Source: Kitasatospora acidiphila
GTDB lineage: Bacteria; Actinomycetota; Actinomycetes; Streptomycetales; Streptomycetaceae
Direction: 5' to 3'
Length of the DNA stretch: 64,000 bases
Assembly: GCF_006636205.1 (NCBI RefSeq)
Contig: NZ_VIGB01000003.1
Span: 7,814,501 to 7,878,500, forward strand
Notes under the pieces: generated by a model
What the model was told of the DNA's origin: nothing
What the model saw: only the letters and a program-made list of their open reading frames with translations
Database searches by the model: none
Shown here: positions 34,801-42,323 of the stretch, piece by piece
Numbering within the stretch: the first letter of the stretch is position 1
Layout: every line of letters starts with the position of its first letter
Position numbers and translations under genes: made by a program

Positions 34801-35871
34801 CTACGACTGCTCCCGTCCAGCGGCGCGGTTGAGCTCAGCGACGGGAAACGGCGTCCGCTTGCTCTCGGAGAGCAGCCGGCGGTGGAAACCGTTCAGGACA
34901 ACGGCAGCCCGCGCATGGCGTTCGATGATTGCCGCGATCTCAGGCTGAATGTCATCGGGCCTTCGGCCCTCGATCCACTCCCGCAGGAACGCATCCGGAT
35001 CCATACCGCCCCGCACGCGGTCGGCGAGGTGGTGACGGATCAGATGGCTCGCGGTGTAGTGGCGGTCATACACGAGATGGTCCGCGAGGAACTGCTCCTC
35101 GGCCGCGGAGAGTTCGAAACCCGAGCTCAGGGCCAGCCCGAAGTCCGCGAAGTAGATCAGCCGGCCGTCGGTCAGCAGGTTGCGGAAGTGGGCATCGAAG
35201 TGCACGAGCCCACGAGAGCTCATGAACTCCGTCCCCTGCGCCAAGGCATCCGCCACCCACGAGTACGCCGGGCCTCCGTCGGTCGGCACCGCAGCCTCCC
35301 GCTGCTCGTGCAGCCACGCACCGAGCGTCTGCGGCACGTACTCCAAGAAGAGCACCAGGCTGTAGGACGACCGCCCGATGGCCTCCAACCGCTCGCGCAC
35401 GGCCGGTGAGCCCTCCCAGTGCGCGACCACTCCGTCGATACCCCCGAACTCGTCCGCGAAGCCATCGGGCGGCGAGTCGGGCAGGACACGCCAGTGGTAC
35501 ATCAGCGGAAAGCCCTGGTACTCGTTCCCCAGGACCCAGTTGGTGGTCATGGTGTGTACAGCCAGCTCCCGCCAGGCCCCGAATCCAGCCGAGCCCACCC
35601 CGTACTGGTAGAACATCGGCAGACCGAAGAGATTCGCCGTCGACCGGACGTTCTCCGGCCGAGTCTCGACGTCCGTCAACGGCACCCGCTTGACGAACAC
35701 CCGCCTCCCGTCGACGTCCAACTCCGCACACCTGCCGCCGATCCCGGCCCCGACCGCAGCAGCGGACGCCACGACATCGCCGAGTCGCCGGTCGCTCAGC
35801 AGGGACAGCCGGGTGCCCACGGCCCCGTAGACAGCGAGCCGCGCGGCGTAGGTGGAATCGGGATGGCCCAT
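34801..35871 (-). CDS. Protein kinase-like / aminoglycoside phosphotransferase-like protein
   Basis: A 356-aa protein with a degraded kinase fold. It has VFVKRVPLTD (candidate ATP-binding Lys, near residue 59), GLVHFDAHFRNLLTDGRL with the HxDxHxxN catalytic loop, and IYFADFGLALS with the metal-binding DFG motif. An FxEYVPQTLGAWLHEQ hinge is also present. This combination is typical of small-molecule or protein kinases outside the Hanks PknB group. The ATG at 35871 follows a GAGGAG site. The substrate is unknown; neighbours (MFS transporter, XRE regulator) give no clear hint. Confidence 0.8.
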   Translation of the reverse strand: MGHPDSTYAARLAVYGAVGTRLSLLSDRRLGDVVASAAAVGAGIGGRCAELDVDGRRVFVKRVPLTDVETRPENVRSTANLFGLPMFYQYGVGSAGFGAWRELAVHTMTTNWVLGNEYQGFPLMYHWRVLPDSPPDGFADEFGGIDGVVAHWEGSPAVRERLEAIGRSSYSLVLFLEYVPQTLGAWLHEQREAAVPTDGGPAYSWVADALAQGTEFMSSRGLVHFDAHFRNLLTDGRLIYFADFGLALSSGFELSAAEEQFLADHLVYDRHYTASHLIRHHLADRVRGGMDPDAFLREWIEGRRPDDIQPEIAAIIERHARAAVVLNGFHRRLLSESKRTPFPVAELNRAAGREQS

Positions 35872-36030
35872 CGACTTCGCTCCTCGCTTCCCCGAACAGG
35901 GTGTCAGTGATCCTACGGACGCCATCGACTCTATTCGCCGACAACTGACTCGTCAGCGCTCCAGGATCACGTCACAGCACCTTGGCTGGGCCGCAATCAG
36001 GGCACTGCCGAAACCGAGTAGCCTCGGGGC

Positions 36031-37242
36031 GTGAGTGAGCACCTGGGCGATCGGCTGGCCCGGCTCCGCCGGTTGGCAGACCTGACGCAAGAGGAACTGG
36101 CGGCGCGGGCAGGTGTGTCCGTGGACGTGGTCAAGAAGCTTGAGCAACGCCGGAAGCACAGCGCGCGGCTGCCGACATTGCACGCGCTCGCCCATGGGCT
36201 GGGAGTGGAGTTGACGAGCCTGCTGGGTGATCCCCCGGCGGTCCCGTCGTCGGGTGAGGCGGACCCGCCCGCGCTGGTGGCGGTGCGCCGCGCGATCATG
36301 CCGCCGCTGTTCGCCGCGCCCGCCTCGGTGGACGGCGTGGAGTGGCTGTCCCTCCCGCTGCTGCGGTCGGAGATCAGTGAGGCGTGGACGCTGTACCACG
36401 CTGCGGAGTTCGGGCGACTGATGGAGACACTGCCGGGGATCATCGCTGACGCGCGGTTGGCTGCTGCGGTGGGCTCCCCTGAGAGCCGAGCGGCAGGCGA
36501 GGCGGCGTTGGCGAAGGCCCTGCAACTAGGCGGGCACCTGTCGATCCGGTTGGGGAAGACGGACCTCGCGCTGTCGGCCCTGGAACGTGCGGCCAATGCT
36601 GCGAACGCGTCGTCGGATCCATTGCTGACTCCGATGATCTACAACTCGGTGGCGTGGGCTTACCAGCGACAGAACCGTCTGGACGATGCTGAGGGCTTGG
36701 CCGTTCACGCCGCCGACCGAGTCGAGGGCGGGCACCTGAGATCTGCCGAGGCGGTACGCGTGTGGGGTGGGCTCGTCATGTCGGCGGCTACCTCCGTCGC
36801 GCGGAGCGGGGATTACGACAGGTCGTCAGAGATGATGCGGGAGGCGGAGCGTGGGGCAGGCAGGCTGGCCTCTCTGGCGCCGCCGGTGGATGGCAAGCTG
36901 GTCTCCGTCTTCAGCCGCTCGTCCGTGCGCATCGAGCGGGTGCGGCTCGCGGTACAGCACGCGCGGCCAGACGAGGCGTTGCAACTTGCCAAGGGGATGC
37001 GCTTGTCGGGGGACGTGCCGGTGTCGTGGCGTACCTGGCTGCTGCTGGACGTGGCGCGGGCTTATACGGACGTCGGTGATCCCGAGTCAGCTGTTCGGAC
37101 CCTGGAGAAGCTGCGCCAGATCGCTCCTGGCTGGATGCGGCATCACACGCTGGCGGTGGCGATCGTGTCCGATCTGTGGGCGGGACCCGTCCGCCCGCCA
37201 GGGCTGCGGGCGTTGGCACGGTTCCTCCAAGTGGCGGAGTAG
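36031..37242 (+). CDS. XRE-family regulator with C-terminal TPR-like region
   Basis: A 403-aa protein. Residues 4-66 form a Cro/CI helix-turn-helix (LARLRRLADLTQEELAARAG, VSVDVVKKLEQRRKHSARLP). The rest is helical with TPR-like repeats (LALSALERAANAANASSDPL; QRQNRLDDAEGLAVHAADRV; VRTLEKLRQIAPGW). This architecture is widespread in Streptomyces as regulators paired with small downstream genes. The GTG start lies eight bases after TAGCCT with no ribosome binding site, again suggesting a leaderless mRNA. Base composition is slightly less GC-rich than neighbouring genes, with mixed third positions. Confidence 0.88.
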   Translation: MSEHLGDRLARLRRLADLTQEELAARAGVSVDVVKKLEQRRKHSARLPTLHALAHGLGVELTSLLGDPPAVPSSGEADPPALVAVRRAIMPPLFAAPASVDGVEWLSLPLLRSEISEAWTLYHAAEFGRLMETLPGIIADARLAAAVGSPESRAAGEAALAKALQLGGHLSIRLGKTDLALSALERAANAANASSDPLLTPMIYNSVAWAYQRQNRLDDAEGLAVHAADRVEGGHLRSAEAVRVWGGLVMSAATSVARSGDYDRSSEMMREAERGAGRLASLAPPVDGKLVSVFSRSSVRIERVRLAVQHARPDEALQLAKGMRLSGDVPVSWRTWLLLDVARAYTDVGDPESAVRTLEKLRQIAPGWMRHHTLAVAIVSDLWAGPVRPPGLRALARFLQVAE

Positions 37243-37254
37243 CGCCGGAAAAGG

Positions 37255-37269
37255 GGGACGTTCCGTCCC
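37255..37269. promoter_or_regulatory. Small inverted repeat between the XRE regulator and the small-gene cassette
   Basis: GGGACG (37255-37260), TTC, CGTCCC (37264-37269). It could be a weak terminator of the regulator gene or an operator for the cassette starting at 37328. Confidence 0.35.
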
Positions 37270-37327
37270 TGTGATGTGACGCTCTGTCAGCCGAATCTCT
37301 CTGTACTGGCAGATTGGAGATCGGCTG

Positions 37328-37516
37328 ATGAGCGCTACCACACGGCCCCCGAATCCTCGGCGGGCCAGCCATCACCGGTGCGACCGGCGAGCCACCCCGG
37401 AGGAGATGGCCGCGATCCTGGAGGAGTACCGCCAGGCCGAGGCAAAACGGAAGCTTCAGGGGTTCACGTACGTGTGCCCCTGTCCGGCGCACGGGGCCAA
37501 GGAGCTGCCATCGTGA
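37328..37516 (+). CDS. Small Cys-containing hypothetical protein, first of a three-gene cassette
   Basis: A 62-aa protein with a TTGGAGATCGG site before its ATG. It is basic at the N terminus (RRASHHRCDRRATPEEMA), has a central helix (AAILEEYRQAEAKRKLQ), and ends with VCPCPAHGAKE, a possible metal-binding CxCxxH cluster. I do not recognise a family. It overlaps the next ORF, so they are probably translated together. Small proteins of this kind commonly accompany XRE/TPR regulators in Streptomyces. Confidence 0.7.
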   Translation: MSATTRPPNPRRASHHRCDRRATPEEMAAILEEYRQAEAKRKLQGFTYVCPCPAHGAKELPS

Positions 37517-37698
37517 TGGACCGCCAGCCCCCGGGCGTCACCTCCAGCTCGTGCCCGTACTGCCAGCACTACGACGCGTTGGCCGCACACTTCCAGGGCA
37601 AATCAGAGGCCCTGGATGGAGTCCAGCGGCTGCGCGAGGAGCACTGGACGGCCGGCCTGTGCTTGGATCCGCTCCGCCTGCCGCAGGGGGCTCGGTGA
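37516..37698 (+). CDS. Small Cys-containing hypothetical protein, second of the cassette
   Basis: A 60-aa protein whose ATG overlaps the stop of the preceding gene by one base (a GTG three bases earlier is an alternative). SSSCPYCQHYDALAAH near the N terminus has a CxxC; a C-terminal Cys follows in TAGLCLDPL. The middle is a predicted helix with acidic and basic residues (EALDGVQRLREEHW). Unknown function. Its TGA overlaps the GTG of the third ORF. Confidence 0.65.
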   Translation: MDRQPPGVTSSSCPYCQHYDALAAHFQGKSEALDGVQRLREEHWTAGLCLDPLRLPQGAR

Positions 37699-38104
37699 TC
37701 TTGTCGGAGCCAACCAACGCGGACGCCCCGGGTGGGCAGCCACTCGACTGCAATACGTGCCGATGCCTGGACATCTTGGTGAGCCGGGCGTGGTGCTCGG
37801 ATGAGCCCGGGACCTACCGTGACGAGTCGGCCCTGTCCGACGTGCGGGTGACGCGGCGAGCCCACCGGGTCGAGGTTAAGTGCACTCGTCCTCGCGAGAC
37901 TTGGGGCCGTGAGCCCGAGGTTGACCAGGACGACGCCGGGCCGCCGACTGGACCGGAGACCTGGGAGCGCGCCGAGTCGGACACGATGCGTCTTCTTCGG
38001 GAACGCCTCAGAGATCTCAACTTCCGCAGCTCGTTCCGCTGGCACTTCCGCCGTCGCCCTCCAGGTCTTCGGTTGGTTCGCCGAGTTGGCCCACAGGGAG
38101 GACG
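37695..38104 (+). CDS. Third ORF of the Cys-protein cassette, 3' end unresolved
   Basis: Starting at the GTG at 37695 that overlaps the previous stop, the ORF encodes LDCNTCRCLDILVSRAWC near its N terminus (four cysteines in CxxCxC...C arrangement), then an acidic middle (EPEVDQDDAGPPTGPETWER) and a basic helix (MRLLRERLRDLNFRSSFRWH). No in-frame stop occurs before the terminator at 38105. The frame stays open to 39626 antisense to the oxidoreductase gene. A true stop may be hidden by a one-base error, so the end given here is only the last base before the hairpin. Confidence 0.4.
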
Positions 38105-38135
38105 CCCCGGTCGGCGGGAGAGCCGCCGACCGGGG
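38105..38135. terminator. Bidirectional hairpin between convergent genes
   Basis: 13-bp perfect arms CCCCGGTCGGCGG (38105-38117) and complement (38123-38135) around a GAGAG loop. It lies 12 bases from the stop of the minus-strand oxidoreductase and at the end of the small-gene cassette. Confidence 0.8.
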
Positions 38136-38147
38136 CCACCGCCGGGG

Positions 38148-39374
38148 TCAGACCTCGCCGAGCGGCACGTTGGTGTCCGCAAGGCGGGCAGGGTCCACCG
38201 CCCGCTTGGAGACGATGAGTTCGCGAATCGGGTCGGTGACGTCCCAGATGTTGACGTTCATCCCGGCCAGCACTCGCCCGTCCTTGAGCCAGAAGGCCAC
38301 GAATTCCAGGGACTTCACGTCGCCGCGGAAGACCACCTTGTCGTAGCCGTCCGGCTCGACGTAGCCCAGGTACTCCATGCCCAACTCGTACTGGTCGGTG
38401 TAGAAGTAGGGCACCCGGTCGAAGGCAACCTCCTGGCCGAGCATCGCCTTGGCGGCGGTCTGCGGCTGGTTGAGCGCGTTGGCCCAGTGCTCCACCCGGA
38501 TCGCCTGGCCGAACAGCGGGTGCTGGGCGCGGGCCACGTCGCCGGCGGCGAAGATGTCGGCGTTCGAGCTGCGCAGGCTCTCGTTGGTGAGGATGCCGTC
38601 GGACACCTCCAGGCCCGCCGCCTCGGCCAGTTGGGTGTTGGGCGCGGCGCCGATGCCGATCAGCACCGCGTCGGCGGGGATCACGGTGCCGTCCGCCAGC
38701 CGGACCCCGGTCACCGTGCCGTTGTCGCCCTCGATGGCCTCGACCTTGACGCCGAACCGCAGGTCCACGTCGTGGGCGCGGTGCAGGTCGGCGAAGACCT
38801 GGGCGACCTCGCGACCGAGCACCCGCAGCAGCGGCAGCTCCAGGACCTCCAGTACCGTCACGGCGACGCCGGCGGCCCGGGCCGCGGCGGTGACCTCCAG
38901 GCCGATCCAGCCGGCCCCGACCACCACCAGCCGCTGCGCGCTGCCGAACAGTTCGCGCAGCTGGTCGCTCTGCTGCACGGTCCGCAGGTAGTGAACGCCC
39001 GTCAGGTCGGCACCGGGAACGGGCAGTCGGCGCGGCGAGGCACCGGTGGTGAGCAGCAGTTTGGCGTAGTCCAGGCTGTTGCCGTCGGAAAGGGTCAGCC
39101 GGTGCGCGGCCGGGTCGATCGCGGTGACCGCGGTGCCGAGCCGCAGCTCCACGTCGTGCTCCCGGTACCACTCCTCGGGGTGGACGTAGATCTTCTCCCG
39201 ATCTTCCTTGCCCTGCAGGTAGCCCTTCGACAGCGGGGGCCGCTCATAAGGGCGTTCGGTCTCCTCGCCGATCAGCACCAGCGGTCCCTGGTAGCCCTCT
39301 GTGCGGAGGGTCTCGGCCGCCTTGGCGCCCGCCAGGCCGCCACCGACGATGACATGAGCAGTACTCTCGGTCAC
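38148..39374 (-). CDS. NAD(P)/FAD-dependent oxidoreductase, ferredoxin-reductase type
   Basis: A 408-aa flavoprotein. The FAD-binding motif is VIVGGGLAGAKAAETLR at the N terminus. RPYERPPLSKGYLQGK is typical of oxygenase-coupled ferredoxin reductases (BphA4/PdR/AIF-like). The NAD(P)H motif is VVVGAGWIGLEVTAAAR (about 150-166). The second FAD motif is ADIFAAGDVARAQHPLFG (about 270-287), and the C-terminal reductase domain includes VEHWANALNQPQTAAKAMLG. The GTG at 39374 follows a GAGGAGAAGG site. No ferredoxin or oxygenase gene adjoins it, so the electron acceptor is unknown. Confidence 0.92.
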   Translation of the reverse strand: MTESTAHVIVGGGLAGAKAAETLRTEGYQGPLVLIGEETERPYERPPLSKGYLQGKEDREKIYVHPEEWYREHDVELRLGTAVTAIDPAAHRLTLSDGNSLDYAKLLLTTGASPRRLPVPGADLTGVHYLRTVQQSDQLRELFGSAQRLVVVGAGWIGLEVTAAARAAGVAVTVLEVLELPLLRVLGREVAQVFADLHRAHDVDLRFGVKVEAIEGDNGTVTGVRLADGTVIPADAVLIGIGAAPNTQLAEAAGLEVSDGILTNESLRSSNADIFAAGDVARAQHPLFGQAIRVEHWANALNQPQTAAKAMLGQEVAFDRVPYFYTDQYELGMEYLGYVEPDGYDKVVFRGDVKSLEFVAFWLKDGRVLAGMNVNIWDVTDPIRELIVSKRAVDPARLADTNVPLGEV

Positions 39375-39505
39375 ACCTTCTCCTCAAACATATGCAGGCA
39401 CCCCATTGGGCACTACGTGCACTCCCTCCCCAATCGAGCGCGCACTCACACGTGGGCGGGCGCAGGATGGAGGAGTCCGAACCGGCCGGGCCGAGGAGGT
39501 CGTCG

Positions 39506-39814
39506 ATGTCCGCCATGGAGCAGCAGAGCAAGTCCGAGAACAAGTCCGAGAACAAGTCCGAAAAGGGGGCGCCCAAGCCGCACCCGTTCCGCGACATGTG
39601 GGACGCGGTGTGGAACATCAGGCTGACCTGGGTGCTGATCATGATCGGCGTGTCGATGGGGCTGGGCCTGTGCGCCTACCAGATCGCCACCGAGCAGGTG
39701 GTGGAGATCATGGCGGTGTTCTGGGGCCTGACCGTGCTGGCGATCCTGATCTTCACGGCCCGCTGGCTGACCGAGCGGCCGGGGAGCGGCCGGCACCGGC
39801 AGGTGGCCCACTGA
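39506..39814 (+). CDS. Small two-helix membrane protein
   Basis: A 102-aa protein. A lysine/serine-rich start with a tandem SENKSENKSEK motif is followed by an amphipathic segment (RDMWDAVWNIRLTWVL) and two hydrophobic helices (VLIMIGVSMGLGLCAYQI; IMAVFWGLTVLAILIFTAR). The C terminus is basic. GAGGAGGT precedes the ATG at 39506; a second ATG at 39515 is possible. No known family is evident. It converges on the small membrane protein gene at 39947, and its stop is the first unit of the 16-bp repeat array. Confidence 0.7.
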   Translation: MSAMEQQSKSENKSENKSEKGAPKPHPFRDMWDAVWNIRLTWVLIMIGVSMGLGLCAYQIATEQVVEIMAVFWGLTVLAILIFTARWLTERPGSGRHRQVAH

Positions 39815-39938
39815 TCGACCAGGTCGCTGACCACCTGGTTCGCTGACCACCCGGTTCGCTGACCACCCCGCCCACTGACCAGCCAGTTCGCTGACTGGTC
39901 AGGTCGCTGACCACGAAGCTCGATGACCACCCACCCCG
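39811..39938. repeat. Eight-unit 16-bp tandem array starting at a stop codon
   Basis: Units start at 39811, 39827, 39843, 39859, 39875, 39891, 39907 and 39923 with consensus CTGACCACCNGGTTCG. Every unit carries a TGA at the same place (39812 and then every 16 bases). The first TGA is the stop of the upstream gene. Since 16 is not a multiple of 3, the TGAs rotate through all frames. The last unit forms the left arm of the convergent hairpin. Confidence 0.9.
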
Positions 39939-39949
39939 GTGGGTGGTCA
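39924..39949. terminator. Convergent hairpin terminator made from the last repeat unit
   Basis: TGACCACCCACC (39924-39935) and its exact complement (39938-39949) around CC. The right arm ends in the stop codon of the minus-strand gene at 39947. Confidence 0.7.
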
Positions 39950-40141
39950 GTGCTTGTGGTCGCCCAGGAAGAACAGCAGCATCACGAAGAACGCGAAGAA
40001 GTGCGTTCCGGCGATGTAGATGGCGGCGCGGACCAGCGCCGCCTTCCGCTTGGTCCGCTCGTCGCGGACCGTGCTCTCGGCCGCGTTGCGCGCGGCGGCG
40101 TCGGTGGGGGAGACGAACGGCGGCGCGGACTGCTCGACCAT
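39947..40141 (-). CDS. Small single-helix membrane protein (DUF6126-like)
   Basis: A 64-aa protein. An acidic/basic cytoplasmic start (DAAARNAAESTVRDERTKRK) is followed by one transmembrane helix (AIYIAGTHFFAFFVMLLFFL) ending DHKH. It resembles small Streptomyces proteins of the DUF6126 type; this is a by-eye similarity. The ATG at 40141 follows CGGAGG. A GTG at 40168 overlaps the ArsR stop and would give a longer product. The gene follows the ArsR regulator directly, so the two are probably co-transcribed. Confidence 0.65.
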   Translation of the reverse strand: MVEQSAPPFVSPTDAAARNAAESTVRDERTKRKAALVRAAIYIAGTHFFAFFVMLLFFLGDHKH

Positions 40142-40164
40142 GGTGTCCTCCGGTACTGGGGCGC

Positions 40165-40512
40165 TCACAGGGCGGCTCGCGGGGCGGTGGTGTCGCGCAG
40201 CTGGGCGAGCAGAGTGCCCTGATCACTGATCATCTCGGTGAGGATGCGGCGGGCGGCTCGCAGCAGTTCGGCGACATCCGGCGTGGACAGCGCGTAGATC
40301 ACCGTGTTGCCCTCCCGGGTCGCCGTCACCAGGCTGCTGCGGCGCAGCACGGCGAGCTGCTGGGAGAGGCTGGACGGCTCGATCTCGATCTCCTCCAGTA
40401 GCTCCCGGACCGGCCTGGGGCCGTCCTGCAGCAGTTCGAGGACCCGGATCCGGGCGGGGTGGCCGAGGGTGCGGAAGAACTCCGCCTTGGCCTGGTACAG
40501 CGGTACCGGCAT
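40165..40512 (-). CDS. ArsR/SmtB-family winged-helix regulator
   Basis: A 115-aa protein: FFRTLGHPARIRVLELLQDG, VRELLEEIEIEPSSLSQQLA, VLRRSSLVTATREGNTVIYA, the classic ArsR winged helix. There is no cysteine in the recognition helix region, so a metal-thiolate site of the ArsR alpha3 type is absent. The ATG at 40512 follows GGGAGGAG. A TGAAGA-AA-TCTTCA palindrome upstream is a likely autoregulatory operator. Effector unknown. Confidence 0.88.
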   Translation of the reverse strand: MPVPLYQAKAEFFRTLGHPARIRVLELLQDGPRPVRELLEEIEIEPSSLSQQLAVLRRSSLVTATREGNTVIYALSTPDVAELLRAARRILTEMISDQGTLLAQLRDTTAPRAAL

Positions 40513-40552
40513 GTCCACTCCTCCCTGTTCCGGGAGCATCATCCACTGAATA

Positions 40553-40566
40553 TGAAGAAATCTTCA
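40553..40566. promoter_or_regulatory. Candidate ArsR operator
   Basis: TGAAGA (40553-40558), AA, TCTTCA (40561-40566), an AT-rich palindrome in a GC-rich background, about 40 bases upstream of the regulator start. Confidence 0.55.
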
Positions 40567-40578
40567 AGTCGATGATCG

Positions 40579-40648
40579 TCTGAGATGGCACCACCCCGGG
40601 CGGGCAGCGGCCGAAGCCGCTGCCCGCCCGGGGTGGTGCCATCTCAGA
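40579..40648 (-). terminator. Very long perfect hairpin after nagB
   Basis: 33-bp perfect arms (40579-40611 and 40616-40648) around a CGAA tetraloop, 25 bases after the nagB stop. The left arm contains CACCCCGGGCGGGCAGC. It is exceptionally stable and much longer than a typical terminator stem. Confidence 0.85.
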
Positions 40649-40673
40649 GCGCGCGGTCCTGGAGCACGCAGTC

Positions 40674-41456
40674 TCAGAGTGCCTGCCAGCCGGGCTTGGC
40701 CGCATAGGTCGCCCGGAAGTAGTCGGCCAGCTTGAGGTCGGCCGCCGCCGCCTCGTCCACCACCACGGTGGCGTGCGGGTGCAGCTGCAGGGCCGAGGCG
40801 GGCACCAGGGCGGCGAGCGGGCCCTCGACGGCCTGGGCGACCGCCTGGGCCTTGGCCGCGCCGGTGGCCAGCAGCACCAGGTGGCGGGCCTCCAGGATGG
40901 TGCCGATGCCCTGGGTGAGCACGTGGTGCGGGACCTCGTCCAGGCTGTTGAAGAAGCGGGCGTTGTCCACCCGGGTCTGCTCGGTCAGGGTCTTGATCCG
41001 GGTGCGCGAGGAGAGCGAAGAGCACGGCTCGTTGAAGCCGATGTGACCGTCGGTGCCGATGCCCAGCAGCTGGAGGTCGACGCCGCCGGCGGCGGCCAGC
41101 TCCTGGTCGTAGGCGCGCGCGGCGGTGGCGATGTCCTCGGCCGAGCCGTCCGGGCCGATGAAGCGCTCGCCGGGGATGCCCAGCGGCTCCAGCACCTCGC
41201 GCAGCAGCACCTCGCGGTAGGACTCGGGGTGGCCGGCGGGCAGGCCCACGTACTCGTCCAGCTGGCAGACCCGGGCCTGCGAGACGTCGAGCGTCCCCGC
41301 CGCCACCTTGGCCTCCAGGGCCCGGTAGATCGGCAGCGGCGTCGACCCGGTGGCCACGCCGAGCAGCGCGTCGGGCTTGCGGGTGAACAGCTCCGCGATC
41401 GCCGTGGCGATCAGCTCACCGCCCGCCGCGGCGTCGGGAACGATCACTATCTCCAT
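40674..41456 (-). CDS. nagB: Glucosamine-6-phosphate deaminase
   Basis: A 260-aa enzyme that converts glucosamine-6-phosphate to fructose-6-phosphate and ammonia in amino-sugar catabolism. Motifs: LGVATGSTPLPIYRALEAK (phosphate binding), CQLDEYVGLPAGHPESY with the catalytic Asp, LLGIGTDGHIGFNEPCSS with the catalytic Asp/His, and LTQGIGTILEARHLVLLATG. Length and motif spacing are standard. A DasR-type operator lies 30-45 bases upstream, as expected for nagB in streptomycetes, where DasR represses N-acetylglucosamine genes and glucosamine-6-phosphate relieves repression. Confidence 0.97.
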   Translation of the reverse strand: MEIVIVPDAAAGGELIATAIAELFTRKPDALLGVATGSTPLPIYRALEAKVAAGTLDVSQARVCQLDEYVGLPAGHPESYREVLLREVLEPLGIPGERFIGPDGSAEDIATAARAYDQELAAAGGVDLQLLGIGTDGHIGFNEPCSSLSSRTRIKTLTEQTRVDNARFFNSLDEVPHHVLTQGIGTILEARHLVLLATGAAKAQAVAQAVEGPLAALVPASALQLHPHATVVVDEAAAADLKLADYFRATYAAKPGWQAL

Positions 41457-41485
41457 CTTGACCCACCGTCCGAAAGCGTGTATGT

Positions 41486-41501
41486 AGAGGTCTAGACCAA
41501 T
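41486..41501. promoter_or_regulatory. DasR-responsive element (dre) upstream of nagB
   Basis: The 10-bp palindrome GGTCTAGACC (41489-41498) lies within a 16-bp site that matches the known DasR consensus (ACTGGTCTAGACCACT) at 13 of 16 positions by eye. It is placed just upstream of the nagB start. Confidence 0.85.
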
Positions 41502-41561
41502 CTGCGCGAGTTTACCGCGCCGGTCGACCGCTCCGAAACCCGGCTTCGGCGGGAGGTCTGG

Positions 41562-42323
41562 TCAGCCGCGCGGCGGCGCGATGACGCAGAACGAGGCGCC
41601 GCCGTCGTCCCGGGCCACCGCCATCCGGCCGTACGGGGAATCGGTCGGCGGTACCAAAACCTGGCCGCCCAGCTCGGTGATCTGAGCTGTCGTCAGATCG
41701 GTGTCGCCGACGTGGAAGTAGGTGGTCCAGAAGGACGGGGTGCCCGGCGGGATCATCGGCGGCTGCTCGCCGATGCCGCCGACCGGCGCGCCGTGCAGCT
41801 TGATCACCGTGTAGTCCATGCCCGGGATCTCGTCGTACTCGTAGCCGAAGACCTGGTGGTAGAAGGCACGGACGGCGCGCGGGTCGGTGGACAGGTTCTC
41901 GTTCCAGGTGAACGTGCCCGGCTCGTTGGCCAGGCCGGAGCCGATGTGGCCGCCCGCCTGCCACAGGCCGAACATCGCACCCGCCGGGTCCTTGGCCATC
42001 GCCCAGCGACCCGCCTGAGGCACGTCCAGCGGGCCATCCAGCACCTGGCCGCCCGCGTCCCGGACCCGCCCGGCCACCGCGTCGATGTCGTCCGCCGCCA
42101 GATAGGTGGTCCAGTGGGTCTTGCCCGCTCCGGGCTCGGGGGAGATGCCGGCCACCGGGGTGCCGTGCTTGAGGGCCATCCGGTAGTGGCCGCCCTGCTC
42201 CCCGGTGTCGGCGTACTCCCAGCCGAACAGCTCCTGGTAGAAGGCCATCGCCCGTTCGGCGTCCGGGGCGGCGAGGTCGACCCAGCACGGGACGCCCTCA
42301 CGGTAGGCGGTCATCTTGGTCAT
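41562..42323 (-). CDS. Two-domain VOC (glyoxalase/bleomycin-resistance-like) protein
   Basis: A 253-aa protein made of two VOC modules. The first spans residues 8-120 (PCWVDLAAPDAERAMAFYQE and HWTTYLAADDIDAVAGRVRD). The second spans 135-250 (VRAFYHQVFGYEYDEIPGMD and FWTTYFHVGDTDLTTAQITE). Internal duplications of this type are common in Streptomyces hydroxylase-like VOC proteins (CFP30B type). Metal ligands are not complete, so catalysis is uncertain. The ATG follows a GGAGGGC site. Runs away from nagB's promoter region as an independent unit. Confidence 0.85.
   Translation of the reverse strand: MTKMTAYREGVPCWVDLAAPDAERAMAFYQELFGWEYADTGEQGGHYRMALKHGTPVAGISPEPGAGKTHWTTYLAADDIDAVAGRVRDAGGQVLDGPLDVPQAGRWAMAKDPAGAMFGLWQAGGHIGSGLANEPGTFTWNENLSTDPRAVRAFYHQVFGYEYDEIPGMDYTVIKLHGAPVGGIGEQPPMIPPGTPSFWTTYFHVGDTDLTTAQITELGGQVLVPPTDSPYGRMAVARDDGGASFCVIAPPRG

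Noticed and set aside
39811..39938. CRISPR array
   Set aside because: Units are contiguous 16-mers without spacers and no cas genes are present.
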